Shown here in pieces: positions 52,238-58,458 of a stretch of 64,000 bases of DNA (position 1 is its first letter; the number at the start of each line of letters is the position of its first letter). Both the position numbers and the translations under genes were made by a program. This DNA comes from JALYGY01 sp963800975 (GTDB taxonomy: Bacteria > Actinomycetota > Rubrobacteria > Rubrobacterales > Rubrobacteraceae). The stretch lies in NCBI GenBank assembly GCA_963800975.1, contig CAWDDB010000008.1, forward strand, positions 310,001 to 374,000, given 5' to 3'. Below the pieces are notes generated by a model. The model made no database searches. It worked only from the letters and a program-made list of their open reading frames with translations, and was not told the origin of the DNA.

Positions 52238-52933
52238 CTATGGCCTGCTGAGCCTGGCGAGAGCGATCGAATCCTTGAGCGTGATGCGTCCGGCCTCGAT
52301 CTCGATCAGATCTCGGCTCCGCATCTCGTTGAGTACCTTGGTGACGGACTCCCGCGTGGAGGCGACCATCGCCGCGAGGTCCTGGTGGGTCAACCGCAGC
52401 CCTATGGTCACCAATCCGTCGCGCCTGTCGCCGAATTTCTGGGCCAGAATGGGGAGCAGATTGGCGAGCCTGACCTCGGTCTCACGGGGCAAGAGGCACT
52501 TCACCAGCTCCTCGTACTGCACGAGGCGTAGCTCCAGCAGCGTCATCAAGGTGAAGGCCACCTGCGGCTCGCGCCGGATCGCGCGCTCCACGAAGATTTT
52601 CGGAACCTTGGTTACCCTGCACTCCGTGACGGCCTCGACGTACGCTCGTTGCCTGGCCTCGCCCTCGAAGGCCAGGTGCCCGAAGATGTCCCACGGCCTG
52701 AGAAGCCTGAGGGTGGCCTCCTTGCTCCCGGAATAGGGCCTGAACACCTTCAGGACACCGGACGTTAGGACGTACAGGGCGTCGCCGTACTCGCCCTCGC
52801 GGTACACGGCATCCCCCGGCGCGTAGGCTCGGTCCGCCGTGGCTATGCCCATGGTCTCCAGAAGCCCTAGCAGCTTGCGACACTGCTGTTCCTGTAACTC
52901 TGTGTACTCGGGTACCGAGGGATCAACGTTCAC
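52238..52933 (-). CDS. Crp/Fnr-family transcriptional regulator
   Basis: A 231-residue one-component regulator. The cyclic-nucleotide-binding domain (about 25-140) has YAPGDAVYREGEYGDALYVL and AFEGEARQRAYVEAVTECRV; the GE-xx-D pattern of the phosphate-binding cassette is only partly kept (FGHLAFEGEARQRAY), so cAMP binding is uncertain. No N-terminal Cys cluster, so it is not Fnr. The HTH (about 178-214) reads RLTHQDLAAMVASTRESVTK, VLNEMRSRDLIEIE. The GTG start has GGGGGG seven bases before it. Three TGYTACAT repeats lie upstream and may mark autoregulation. Confidence 0.85.
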   Translation of the reverse strand: MNVDPSVPEYTELQEQQCRKLLGLLETMGIATADRAYAPGDAVYREGEYGDALYVLTSGVLKVFRPYSGSKEATLRLLRPWDIFGHLAFEGEARQRAYVEAVTECRVTKVPKIFVERAIRREPQVAFTLMTLLELRLVQYEELVKCLLPRETEVRLANLLPILAQKFGDRRDGLVTIGLRLTHQDLAAMVASTRESVTKVLNEMRSRDLIEIEAGRITLKDSIALARLSRP

Positions 52934-52955
52934 TTGTCCCCCCGCCGCAACCAGT

Positions 52956-53015
52956 TGTTACATATATGCTTATATCGGGTCCTCTGTAGAACGAGCCTGC
53001 TACATGTTGCTACAT
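52956..53015 (+). repeat. Three TGYTACAT repeats upstream of the crp-like gene
   Basis: TGTTACAT at 52956-52963, and TGCTACAT at 52998-53005 and 53008-53015, all in the same direction. The last two are 10 bp apart, one helix turn; the first is 42 bp away, about four turns. They lie 23-82 bp upstream of the regulator's start codon. The region is AT-rich compared with its surroundings. Probably binding sites. Confidence 0.5.
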
Positions 53016-53108
53016 TGTACCTTATGATCCCGGCCTGGGCTTCCCGTAGTCGCGACGGCGGGCACTGGTATAGAATGGCAGCGTCACGAAGACTAGAGAG
53101 GAGATTGG

Positions 53109-53252
53109 GTGCGCGAACGTGTGTCTTTCCTGATCTTGATCGCGGTCCTGATCTTTTTGTTCGCTTTTACCTTCGCCGTTCTGGGTAAGGGCGAGTACGA
53201 GCCTTCCGATGGCAGGGCATCGCCAGCGGAGATCTCCACCTTCTCGGCCTGA
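53109..53252 (+). CDS. Small single-pass membrane protein (47 aa)
   Basis: A short frame with GAGGAGATTGG right before GTG 53109. It encodes RERVSFLILIAVLIFLFAFT and FAVLGKGEYEP, then a polar tail to 53252. The segment at about 6-25 is a strong single membrane helix, with Arg residues on the inside end. A TAGAAT -10 lies at 53071-53076. Function unknown; too short for most gene callers. It is divergent from the crp-like gene, with the TGYTACAT repeats between them. Confidence 0.6.
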   Translation: MRERVSFLILIAVLIFLFAFTFAVLGKGEYEPSDGRASPAEISTFSA

Positions 53253-53316
53253 CCCTCGGTCTCAGGTTGCGCCTCCGGCCTGGCAACACGATGCTTGGTT
53301 TTTCTCTCAGACGCCG

Positions 53317-53625
53317 CTAGCCGCCCGGCTCTCGCACCACCGAGACTTCGTAGGTTCCCATCTGCGGGTGTCCGCGCAACAAGCCGGTGCCACCACCCCT
53401 GCCATGGGCCAGCTTGAACTCCTCGCTGCGTACCCAGGTATCGAAGGCCTCTTTGTCTTGCCAGCGCGTGATCACCACTACCTCGTCGGCGCCATCGGAG
53501 CGTAGGACCTCCAGCGAGAGGAAGCCCGGAAAATCCTGAACGAAACCCTGACCCCTGGCGAACCGCTCGACCACCCGATCCGCCATCCCCTCCTTTACCG
53601 GAAGTCGATTTATGACGGCGATCAT
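53317..53625 (-). CDS. ABM-domain / heme-degrading monooxygenase-like protein
   Basis: A 102-residue ferredoxin-fold protein of the antibiotic-biosynthesis-monooxygenase family. INRLPVKEGMADRVVERFAR (about 5-24) starts the fold. FPGFLSLEVLRSD, VVVITRWQDKEAFDTWVRSE (about 49-68) and FKLAHGR follow; the His here is at the place where heme is bound in HmoA/IsdG. The Asn near residue 6 (VINRLPV) is another IsdG-type residue. Heme breakdown is thus plausible but not proved. The ATG has GGGG six bases upstream. Confidence 0.78.
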   Translation of the reverse strand: MIAVINRLPVKEGMADRVVERFARGQGFVQDFPGFLSLEVLRSDGADEVVVITRWQDKEAFDTWVRSEEFKLAHGRGGGTGLLRGHPQMGTYEVSVVREPGG

Positions 53626-53647
53626 CCGTATCCCCTAGCTGCGCGGA

Positions 53648-54574
53648 TCAATGGGCCACCACTATTCCGCCGCCGCCAACGCGCTTGGCAGTCTTGAGAG
53701 CCTTCATCGCCTCGCCCATCAACTGCGCGGCACTCGAACCGTTCTCCGGGTACTCCGCCACCCCGACATCTAACTCGAATGGCGCGGCCTCATCGTTGAG
53801 GCGCTCCAGCACACGTTCGGCGACCACGTAGGCGCCCTCGCCGCCCTGCTCCGGCAGAATCACGACGATCTCGTCGTCGCCAAATCGAGCGTGAATGGCC
53901 AGGTCCGGGGAGGTCTCTTTCACAAGTTCCGCCAGCCTCCGCAGGATCTTTCTGGCACGCTTGACTTCCCCATCGGCGACCATCTCGGTGAAGTTCGCCA
54001 CGTCGAAGATAGCCACCGAGAACCGCTTCTGAGCCGCGATCGCCCGCGGAAGATGGAGCCGGTTGAACTGGTCCCGATCCGGCAATCCCGTCACCAGGTC
54101 CGTTGCCGCTGCCTGGCCAAGGGCCTGCTCCATGTCGCGCCGCACGATCGCGTCGAAGGCCTCCAGACCCGACTCCGTTACCCAATCCGAGGCCCGCATC
54201 AACTTGAGGAAGAACGCGGAGACCTCGCCCCCGCCGAGCGCCGGGAGATCCACGCCTTTCTCTACCTCTCGCCAGATGCAGCGCCGCAGCGTCGCGAAGT
54301 CTTCGATGACCCCAACGCCGTCACGCCCCAGCTCGTGCTGGTTCTCCGCGATCTCACCTACCAGCCCTCGTATGGTTCCCCCCTGGCTGAACGTCTCTAC
54401 GGACTCGGGGCTGCGCAGAAAGTCGATGAACACGGTGACAAGCTGCTCCATGTTGGCCGTCAGGCGCCCATAAGCTCCATCGCCGTCGTCTCCTCCTCGA
54501 CTCTGCCTCCACGAGGCGACTATGGTCGGCAAATCCCGGCGAATGCAGTCAGAAATTCGGGTCGCGTTCTCCAT
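53648..54574 (-). CDS. GGDEF-domain protein with altered active site
   Basis: A 308-residue protein. Residues 1-150 form a helical sensor bundle resembling RsbRD/globin-coupled N-terminal domains. The GGDEF domain (about 155-305) starts with ATDLVTGLPDRDQFNRLHL, but the catalytic signature reads RFGDDEIVVILPE: the second Gly of GGDEF is Asp and the Phe is Ile. No RxxD inhibitory site is evident. It is therefore probably not an efficient diguanylate cyclase and may bind nucleotide or act in regulation. ATG 54574 is its first start. It is divergent from the sigma gene. Confidence 0.8.
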   Translation of the reverse strand: MENATRISDCIRRDLPTIVASWRQSRGGDDGDGAYGRLTANMEQLVTVFIDFLRSPESVETFSQGGTIRGLVGEIAENQHELGRDGVGVIEDFATLRRCIWREVEKGVDLPALGGGEVSAFFLKLMRASDWVTESGLEAFDAIVRRDMEQALGQAAATDLVTGLPDRDQFNRLHLPRAIAAQKRFSVAIFDVANFTEMVADGEVKRARKILRRLAELVKETSPDLAIHARFGDDEIVVILPEQGGEGAYVVAERVLERLNDEAAPFELDVGVAEYPENGSSAAQLMGEAMKALKTAKRVGGGGIVVAH

Positions 54575-54635
54575 ACGCTCAGTATACCCACGCGCGCCAC
54601 CAGGTGACCCTCCGATTGTAGCGTTGATGTTTGGA

Positions 54636-54651
54636 AGTGATGCAGATCACA
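54636..54651. promoter_or_regulatory. CRP-like site (AGTGA-N6-TCACA)
   Basis: AGTGATGCAGATCACA is a near-exact match to the E. coli CRP consensus half-sites with the right 6-bp gap. It lies 62 bp upstream of the GGDEF gene and about 190 bp upstream of the sigma gene. A Crp-family regulator is encoded 1.7 kb away. One such 8-bp match is expected by chance in a window this size, so this needs caution. Confidence 0.3.
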
Positions 54652-54791
54652 AACTGGATTGTAGCCATGAAACCTTTTTTCCCGCTGCCACGTATATACA
54701 GATGCAGGAGTGAAAATATGGTGCCTTGCGGGTAAATACGGGTGCGGACGGCCAGGTTTAGGAAGACGGTGGCGAGGGAAAACTAAGAGTA

Positions 54792-54818
54792 GTTTCTAAA
54801 ACTGATTTCGGGTAGAAT
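54792..54818 (+). promoter_or_regulatory. Promoter of the sigma factor gene, stress-sigma-like
   Basis: GTTT (54792-54795), 14 bases, then GGGTAG (54810-54815) matches the GTTT/GGGTA pattern of SigB-type promoters. The same place contains TAGAAT (54813-54818), a housekeeping -10 without a good -35. The leader of about 20 bases holds GAGGAGGGTAGA before TTG 54841. Confidence 0.45.
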
Positions 54819-54840
54819 CGCATTTCGCGAGGAGGGTAGA

Positions 54841-55725
54841 TTGACTGCGAGTCTGGAGAAGAAGCCGGAGACGGCGAAGATCATACGAGAGTCGGAGACG
54901 CCGGAGCTGCTAGCCAAGTATTTGGCGCACATTGGTCAGGGCTCGCTGCTGACGCACGCCGAGGAGATAGAGCTCTCCGAGCGCGCCAAGGCCGGGGACA
55001 AGAGGGCCCGCCAGCGCCTCATCGAGAAGAACCTCCGTCTGGTGGTCAGCGTGGCCAAGAAGTACAGGGGCTACGGGCTCCCCTTCGAGGACCTCATCCA
55101 GGAGGGCAACATAGGCCTCATGAAGGCCGTGGAGAAGTTCGACCCCGAGCGGGGCTTTAGGTTCTCCACCTACGCGACGTGGTGGATCCGTCAGGCGGTG
55201 CAGCGGGCTGTCGCGGACAAGGGACGCACCATCCGCGTCCCCGTCCACATGACGGAGAAGATCCGCAAAGTCAGCCGCACCATCAGCGAGCTTGCGGTCG
55301 AGTTCGAGCGCGATCCGACCGAAGATGAGGTCGCCAGACGCCTCGGATGGGACCCCGACGAGGTACGCTTGACGATGAGCGCTATGCCCGACGCCACGAG
55401 CCTCGATCAGCCGGTTTCTTCGGAGGACACGGCCTCCCAGCTTGGCGACTTTATCGAGGACGAGCGCGTCTCGGACACGCCGGACACCGTCATGCGCGAG
55501 ATGGAAACCATCCAGCTCAAGGAGGCGATCGAGCACCTGCCCGAGCGAGCGCGGTACGTACTGGTGCGCCGTTACGGCCTCGACGACCGCGAGCCCGCGA
55601 CGCTCGCGGAGCTGGGCGAGGAGCTGGACATCTCGCGCGAGCGGGTGAGGCAGCTGCAGCGCGAGGCCGAGCGTATCCTCAAGGGCGGGGAGTACGGGCG
55701 CGTCCTGCGCGACGCCGTCGCGTAG
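54841..55725 (+). CDS. RNA polymerase sigma-70 factor, primary type (SigA/RpoD-like)
   Basis: Promoter-recognition subunit of RNA polymerase. 294 residues, lacking region 1.1. Region 1.2: ELLAKYLAHIGQGSLLTHAEE. Region 2: NLRLVVSVAKKYRGYGLPFE, DLIQEGNIGLMKAVEKFDPE and FSTYATWWIRQAVQRAVADK (core and -10 binding). Region 3: RTIRVPVHMTEKIRKVSRTI. Region 4: GLDDREPATLAELGEELDIS, RERVRQLQREAERILK (-35 HTH). The -10-binding residues match primary sigmas. The TTG start has GAGGAGGG. Whether it is the housekeeping sigma or a second group-2 sigma cannot be told without the rest of the genome. A strong terminator follows. Confidence 0.88.
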   Translation: MTASLEKKPETAKIIRESETPELLAKYLAHIGQGSLLTHAEEIELSERAKAGDKRARQRLIEKNLRLVVSVAKKYRGYGLPFEDLIQEGNIGLMKAVEKFDPERGFRFSTYATWWIRQAVQRAVADKGRTIRVPVHMTEKIRKVSRTISELAVEFERDPTEDEVARRLGWDPDEVRLTMSAMPDATSLDQPVSSEDTASQLGDFIEDERVSDTPDTVMREMETIQLKEAIEHLPERARYVLVRRYGLDDREPATLAELGEELDISRERVRQLQREAERILKGGEYGRVLRDAVA

Positions 55726-55751
55726 CTGGCGACATTTTCCAGTGGTACCCT

Positions 55752-55780
55752 GGCCGGGCCTTCGGGCCCGGCCCTTTCTG
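55752..55780 (+). terminator. Intrinsic terminator of the sigma gene
   Basis: GGCCGGGCC, loop TTCG, GGCCCGGCC, then CTTTCTG. A 9-bp perfect GC stem with a stable UUCG loop and a T-rich tail, 27 bp after the stop codon. Confidence 0.85.
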
Positions 55781-55820
55781 TCTCTGTCCCCTGTAGGGCC
55801 GTTTGTTAGCCTTAACGGAT

Positions 55821-56429
55821 ATGAAGCGGGGGACTAACTGGTGGTTCTGGATCTCGTCCCTGGCTTTCGTGGCGCTCACGGCGCTGGTCGCAGCGGGGCT
55901 AGTCTACCCACCGGATGCCTGGGTTCTTCGCGCGGCGCAGACGCATACCTCCGAGGTCCTCGACGTGGCAGGAACCTTTCTCTCCGTGCCCGGCGGGGCC
56001 GAGTTCTCAGGGGTGGCGATCATTTCTTTGGCCGGCTTTCTGTTCTTCACGGGTCGGCGGCGCCTGGCGGGACGACTCATCTTCGCCTTCGCGATCACCG
56101 GGGTACTGGAGCTGGCCCTCAAGACCTGGCTGCCGGCGGTTCCTGTCCCACCCGAGGCGGCACGCTCGGCAGACCCAACCCTTGTCGAAGTTCCGTACCC
56201 CTACCCTTATCCCAGCGGACATACCCTTCGCTCCGTCATTATCTTCGGCGCTCTCTACCTGCTCTGGCCTAACCGTGTGCTACGGGCGGCGGTGGTGGCG
56301 ATCCTGGCCGGCGTGTTCCTGAGCCGAGTCTATGTGGGCGTGCACTGGCCTTCCGACGTGCTCGGGGGAGCCCTGCTCGGGGTCGCGGGGCTCGCTTGGG
56401 CATTCTCGGACCGATCGGCCAAGACCTGA
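55821..56429 (+). CDS. PAP2-family membrane phosphatase
   Basis: A 202-residue membrane phosphatase with about six hydrophobic segments. The usual PAP2 motifs are present though loosely kept: KTWLPAVPVP (motif 1, where the K-x6-R-P is incomplete), YPYPSGHTLRSVIIFGALY (motif 2, PSGH, about 137) and SRVYVGVHWPSDVLGGALLG (motif 3, SRxYxGVHxxxD, about 170-190). The His residues in PSGH and VHWPSD form the active site. Substrates are lipid phosphates such as undecaprenyl or phosphatidate. ATG 55821 has a weak ribosome site. It follows the sigma terminator. Confidence 0.84.
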   Translation: MKRGTNWWFWISSLAFVALTALVAAGLVYPPDAWVLRAAQTHTSEVLDVAGTFLSVPGGAEFSGVAIISLAGFLFFTGRRRLAGRLIFAFAITGVLELALKTWLPAVPVPPEAARSADPTLVEVPYPYPYPSGHTLRSVIIFGALYLLWPNRVLRAAVVAILAGVFLSRVYVGVHWPSDVLGGALLGVAGLAWAFSDRSAKT

Positions 56430-56570
56430 AGGCCGGCACACGACGAGGGAAAGCCAACGAGAAAAGTCGGGGCGGACCCACAAGGAGCGGTACAGGATCT
56501 CGGAGCGAGAACGGTTGCCCGAGTAACCGATCGCGGACAGCCGAGTGCTTCCGATCGAGGGGAGGAACAC

Positions 56571-57329
56571 TTGCAGATTACGGTCGTCGGAACGGGGACG
56601 GTGGTGCCGCGCCTGGAGAGACGGCAGAGTTGCGTCGTTGTCGAGACCGGCGAAGAGATGCTCGTGTTCGACCTCGGATCGGGAGCGGTGCGCGGGATGT
56701 TGAGCGCGGGTCTCGACCCCTTCGCCGTAGACCGCCTCTTCTTCACGCACTTTCACCCGGATCACACCTCAGACATCGTGCCGCTGATGTTCTCAATCAA
56801 GTACGGGGCTAGCGAGCAACGGGAGCGTCCCCTGCACATCACCGGTCCAGAGCCCTTCGTGCGGTTCTGGGGGTCGGCAACGGCGGCTTGGGGCGAGTGG
56901 ATGATCGGCGACTACCCCACACACCTCTCGGAGCTGCCGCACGAGTGTCCGGCGCCCCTCGACCTGCCGGGCTGCCGGCTCTCGTGGGCACCCGCACAGC
57001 ACCGCCCGGAGAGCATCGCCTACCGGCTCGACAGCGAAACCGGCGCGTTCGTCTACACCGGCGACACCGAGTACTCGGAGGCGGTCGTCGAACTCGCGCG
57101 TGGCGCGGACACTTTGCTTATCGAGTGTTCCTTCCCAGACGACGCACAAGTCCCAGGCCACCTCACACCTGGCGGAGTCGCGAGGATGGCTTCGGAGGCC
57201 GGCGTCGACAAAGCCGTCCTGACCCACCTTTACCCTTCCGTGGAGCGGTTAGACCTTCGGGCCGAGATCGGTCGCGGGTACGACGGTAAGGTAGTCGTCG
57301 CGCAAGACGGAAAAAGGTTCGAGGTCTAG
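56571..57329 (+). CDS. RNase Z-like MBL-fold hydrolase
   Basis: A 252-residue metallo-beta-lactamase-fold protein of the RNase Z/arylsulfatase-like branch. VVGTGTVVPRLERRQSCVVV (about 5-24) is the family start. RLFFTHFHPDHTSDIVPLMF (about 56-75) has the HxHxDH motif (His60, His62, Asp64, His65). FVYTGDTEYSEAVVELA has the bridging Asp. AVLTHLYPSV has the last His. It lacks the long exosite arm of true tRNase Z, so tRNA processing is unlikely. The TTG start follows GGGAGGAACAC. Its stop overlaps the convergent fur stop by four bases. Confidence 0.84.
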   Translation: MQITVVGTGTVVPRLERRQSCVVVETGEEMLVFDLGSGAVRGMLSAGLDPFAVDRLFFTHFHPDHTSDIVPLMFSIKYGASEQRERPLHITGPEPFVRFWGSATAAWGEWMIGDYPTHLSELPHECPAPLDLPGCRLSWAPAQHRPESIAYRLDSETGAFVYTGDTEYSEAVVELARGADTLLIECSFPDDAQVPGHLTPGGVARMASEAGVDKAVLTHLYPSVERLDLRAEIGRGYDGKVVVAQDGKRFEV

Positions 57330-57748
57330 GTCGGGTCAGCGGCGACGCAGCTCGCACAGCGGCCGTGCAGCGTGATCTCGTGCCAGTCGGTGACGAAGCC
57401 GGTCTCGCGTTCTACCTGCAACGCGAGGTACTCCATGAGCTCCTCGTTGAACTCTATGACGGAGCCGCACTCGCGGCAGCGGGCGTGGTGGTGGACCCGT
57501 TCGGTCGCAAGCTCGTAGCGCGAGTATCCCTCCCCAAAGTCCTCCTTGCGCACGATACCGAGCTCGTGGAGCAAATCCAGGGTGCGGTAGACAGTCGAGA
57601 GCCCGATCTCCGGGTGCTCCCCCTTGACGCGGTCGTAGATCTCCTCCGCGGATAGGTGCCTGTCTCCTTCTAGACCCCGCACGATCACGCGCCGCTGGCT
57701 GGTTAGCCGGTAACCGCGGTCCCTGAGTATCCGCTCGAACTCTACCAT
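57326..57748 (-). CDS. Fur-family metalloregulator
   Basis: A 140-residue DNA-binding repressor. Winged helix at about 5-85: RGYRLTSQRRVIVRGLEGDR, LSAEEIYDRVKGEHPEIGLS, TVYRTLDLLHELGIVRKED. Metal part: RYELATERVHHHARCRECGS, with HHH-xx-CxxC (about 92-100), and the second pair in GRCASCV (about 134). Iron, zinc or peroxide sensing cannot be told apart here. ATG 57748 is preceded by AGGGTG; a GTG lies one codon earlier. Upstream is a promoter with an inverted repeat inside it, which suggests autoregulation. Confidence 0.87.
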   Translation of the reverse strand: MVEFERILRDRGYRLTSQRRVIVRGLEGDRHLSAEEIYDRVKGEHPEIGLSTVYRTLDLLHELGIVRKEDFGEGYSRYELATERVHHHARCRECGSVIEFNEELMEYLALQVERETGFVTDWHEITLHGRCASCVAADPT

Positions 57749-57776
57749 CACCCTAAGTCTAGCCCCGCGTCTCACC

Positions 57777-57806
57777 AGTATCAAGAATTGATCTTGAACA
57801 TTCCAA
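57777..57806 (-). promoter_or_regulatory. fur promoter with inverted repeat between -35 and -10
   Basis: On the minus strand TTGGAA (57806-57801), an 18-bp spacer, then GATACT (57782-57777). TCAAGA-N5-TCTTGA (57781-57797) fills the spacer. A repressor bound there would block RNA polymerase. The AT-rich repeat is the sort of site Fur-family proteins use, although it does not match the E. coli Fur box. Confidence 0.5.
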
Positions 57807-57867
57807 GGCTATCGTCGGTACGAGTTGAAACCGGGACACCGATCCGGCACAGGTCGCAGACAAGGAA

Positions 57868-57896
57868 GAGGCCGGGAGCGAACGTCTCCCGGCCTC
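57868..57896 (-). terminator. Intrinsic terminator of the 57936 membrane-protein gene
   Basis: GAGGCCGGGAG, a 7-base loop and CTCCCGGCCTC form a perfect 11-bp stem. On the minus strand it is followed by TTCCTTGTCT, a T-rich tail, 40 bp after the stop of the gene at 57936. Confidence 0.75.
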
Positions 57897-57935
57897 ATGA
57901 TTCCTCAGGGTCGTTGCGGGGCTTGGTCGTAAGGC

Positions 57936-58208
57936 CTAGCGCGTCTGGATCCTTATGCCCCCGACCACGCTGGCGACTATATTGTAGAAGACCGCGGTGA
58001 GAACGCCGGCGATCAAGCCCCCGATACCGTAAACGATGATAATCAGGAACGTACCGACCACGCTACCAGCGGCCATATAGCCTTCGTTGCCGCCGCCACC
58101 GATCAGCACGGCGATAGTCGAAAGTACACCTACGATGAGGCCGATCAGGGCGTACGTGGCGCCAAGAACTTTGGCGGCCGACCAGATCTCGATGCTCCTA
58201 ATCTCCAC
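57936..58208 (-). CDS. Small membrane protein, DUF3566-like (90 aa)
   Basis: A 90-residue protein with two membrane helices: KVLGATYALIGLIVGVLSTI (about 12-33) and VGTFLIIIVYGIGGLIAGVL (about 50-72). VYGIGG and FYNIVASVVGGIRIQ near the end, plus RSIEIWSAAKV at the start, recall DUF3566 transmembrane proteins; this is a weak match. GTG 58208 follows AAGGAGGAGCTA, so the frame from 58238 is not used. It has its own terminator and is a single-gene unit. Confidence 0.7.
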   Translation of the reverse strand: MEIRSIEIWSAAKVLGATYALIGLIVGVLSTIAVLIGGGGNEGYMAAGSVVGTFLIIIVYGIGGLIAGVLTAVFYNIVASVVGGIRIQTR

Positions 58209-58312
58209 TAGCTCCTCCTTCAGGACCGCTCTCTCCACCGTCGCAACGTGAGAAGATTAACAGGTCCGACATCCTCCCTCCATACCGAAGCGGGATGCGC
58301 ATTTGGCTGAGA

Positions 58313-58331
58313 GCCGCCTTCCTCCGGCGGC
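58313..58331. other. Hairpin in the 250-bp region between MMPL and small membrane protein genes
   Basis: GCCGCC, a 7-base loop, then GGCGGC. The surrounding 58239-58458 also holds GGCTTGAGCC and GGGATGC repeats (58294 and 58374). It has no coding signal. A structured leader RNA of the downstream minus-strand gene or a degraded terminator of the MMPL gene are possible. No known riboswitch consensus was matched. Confidence 0.3.
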
Positions 58332-58458
58332 CCGAGGCGAGCGCAAAGGGTTCGTGGCTTGAGCCCGAAAGAGGGATGCCGCAGGGCGGACCTGAGACAA
58401 GACCGACGTGATCCGTTGGGCACGTGACGTGTCGTCGCCTCTCGTCACCGTCCGTAGG

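Noticed and set aside
58300..58400. Possible TPP riboswitch (GGCTGAGAG stretch)
   Set aside because: The second conserved arm (ACCTGAT...) and the thi box spacing are missing, and no thiamine gene follows on that strand.
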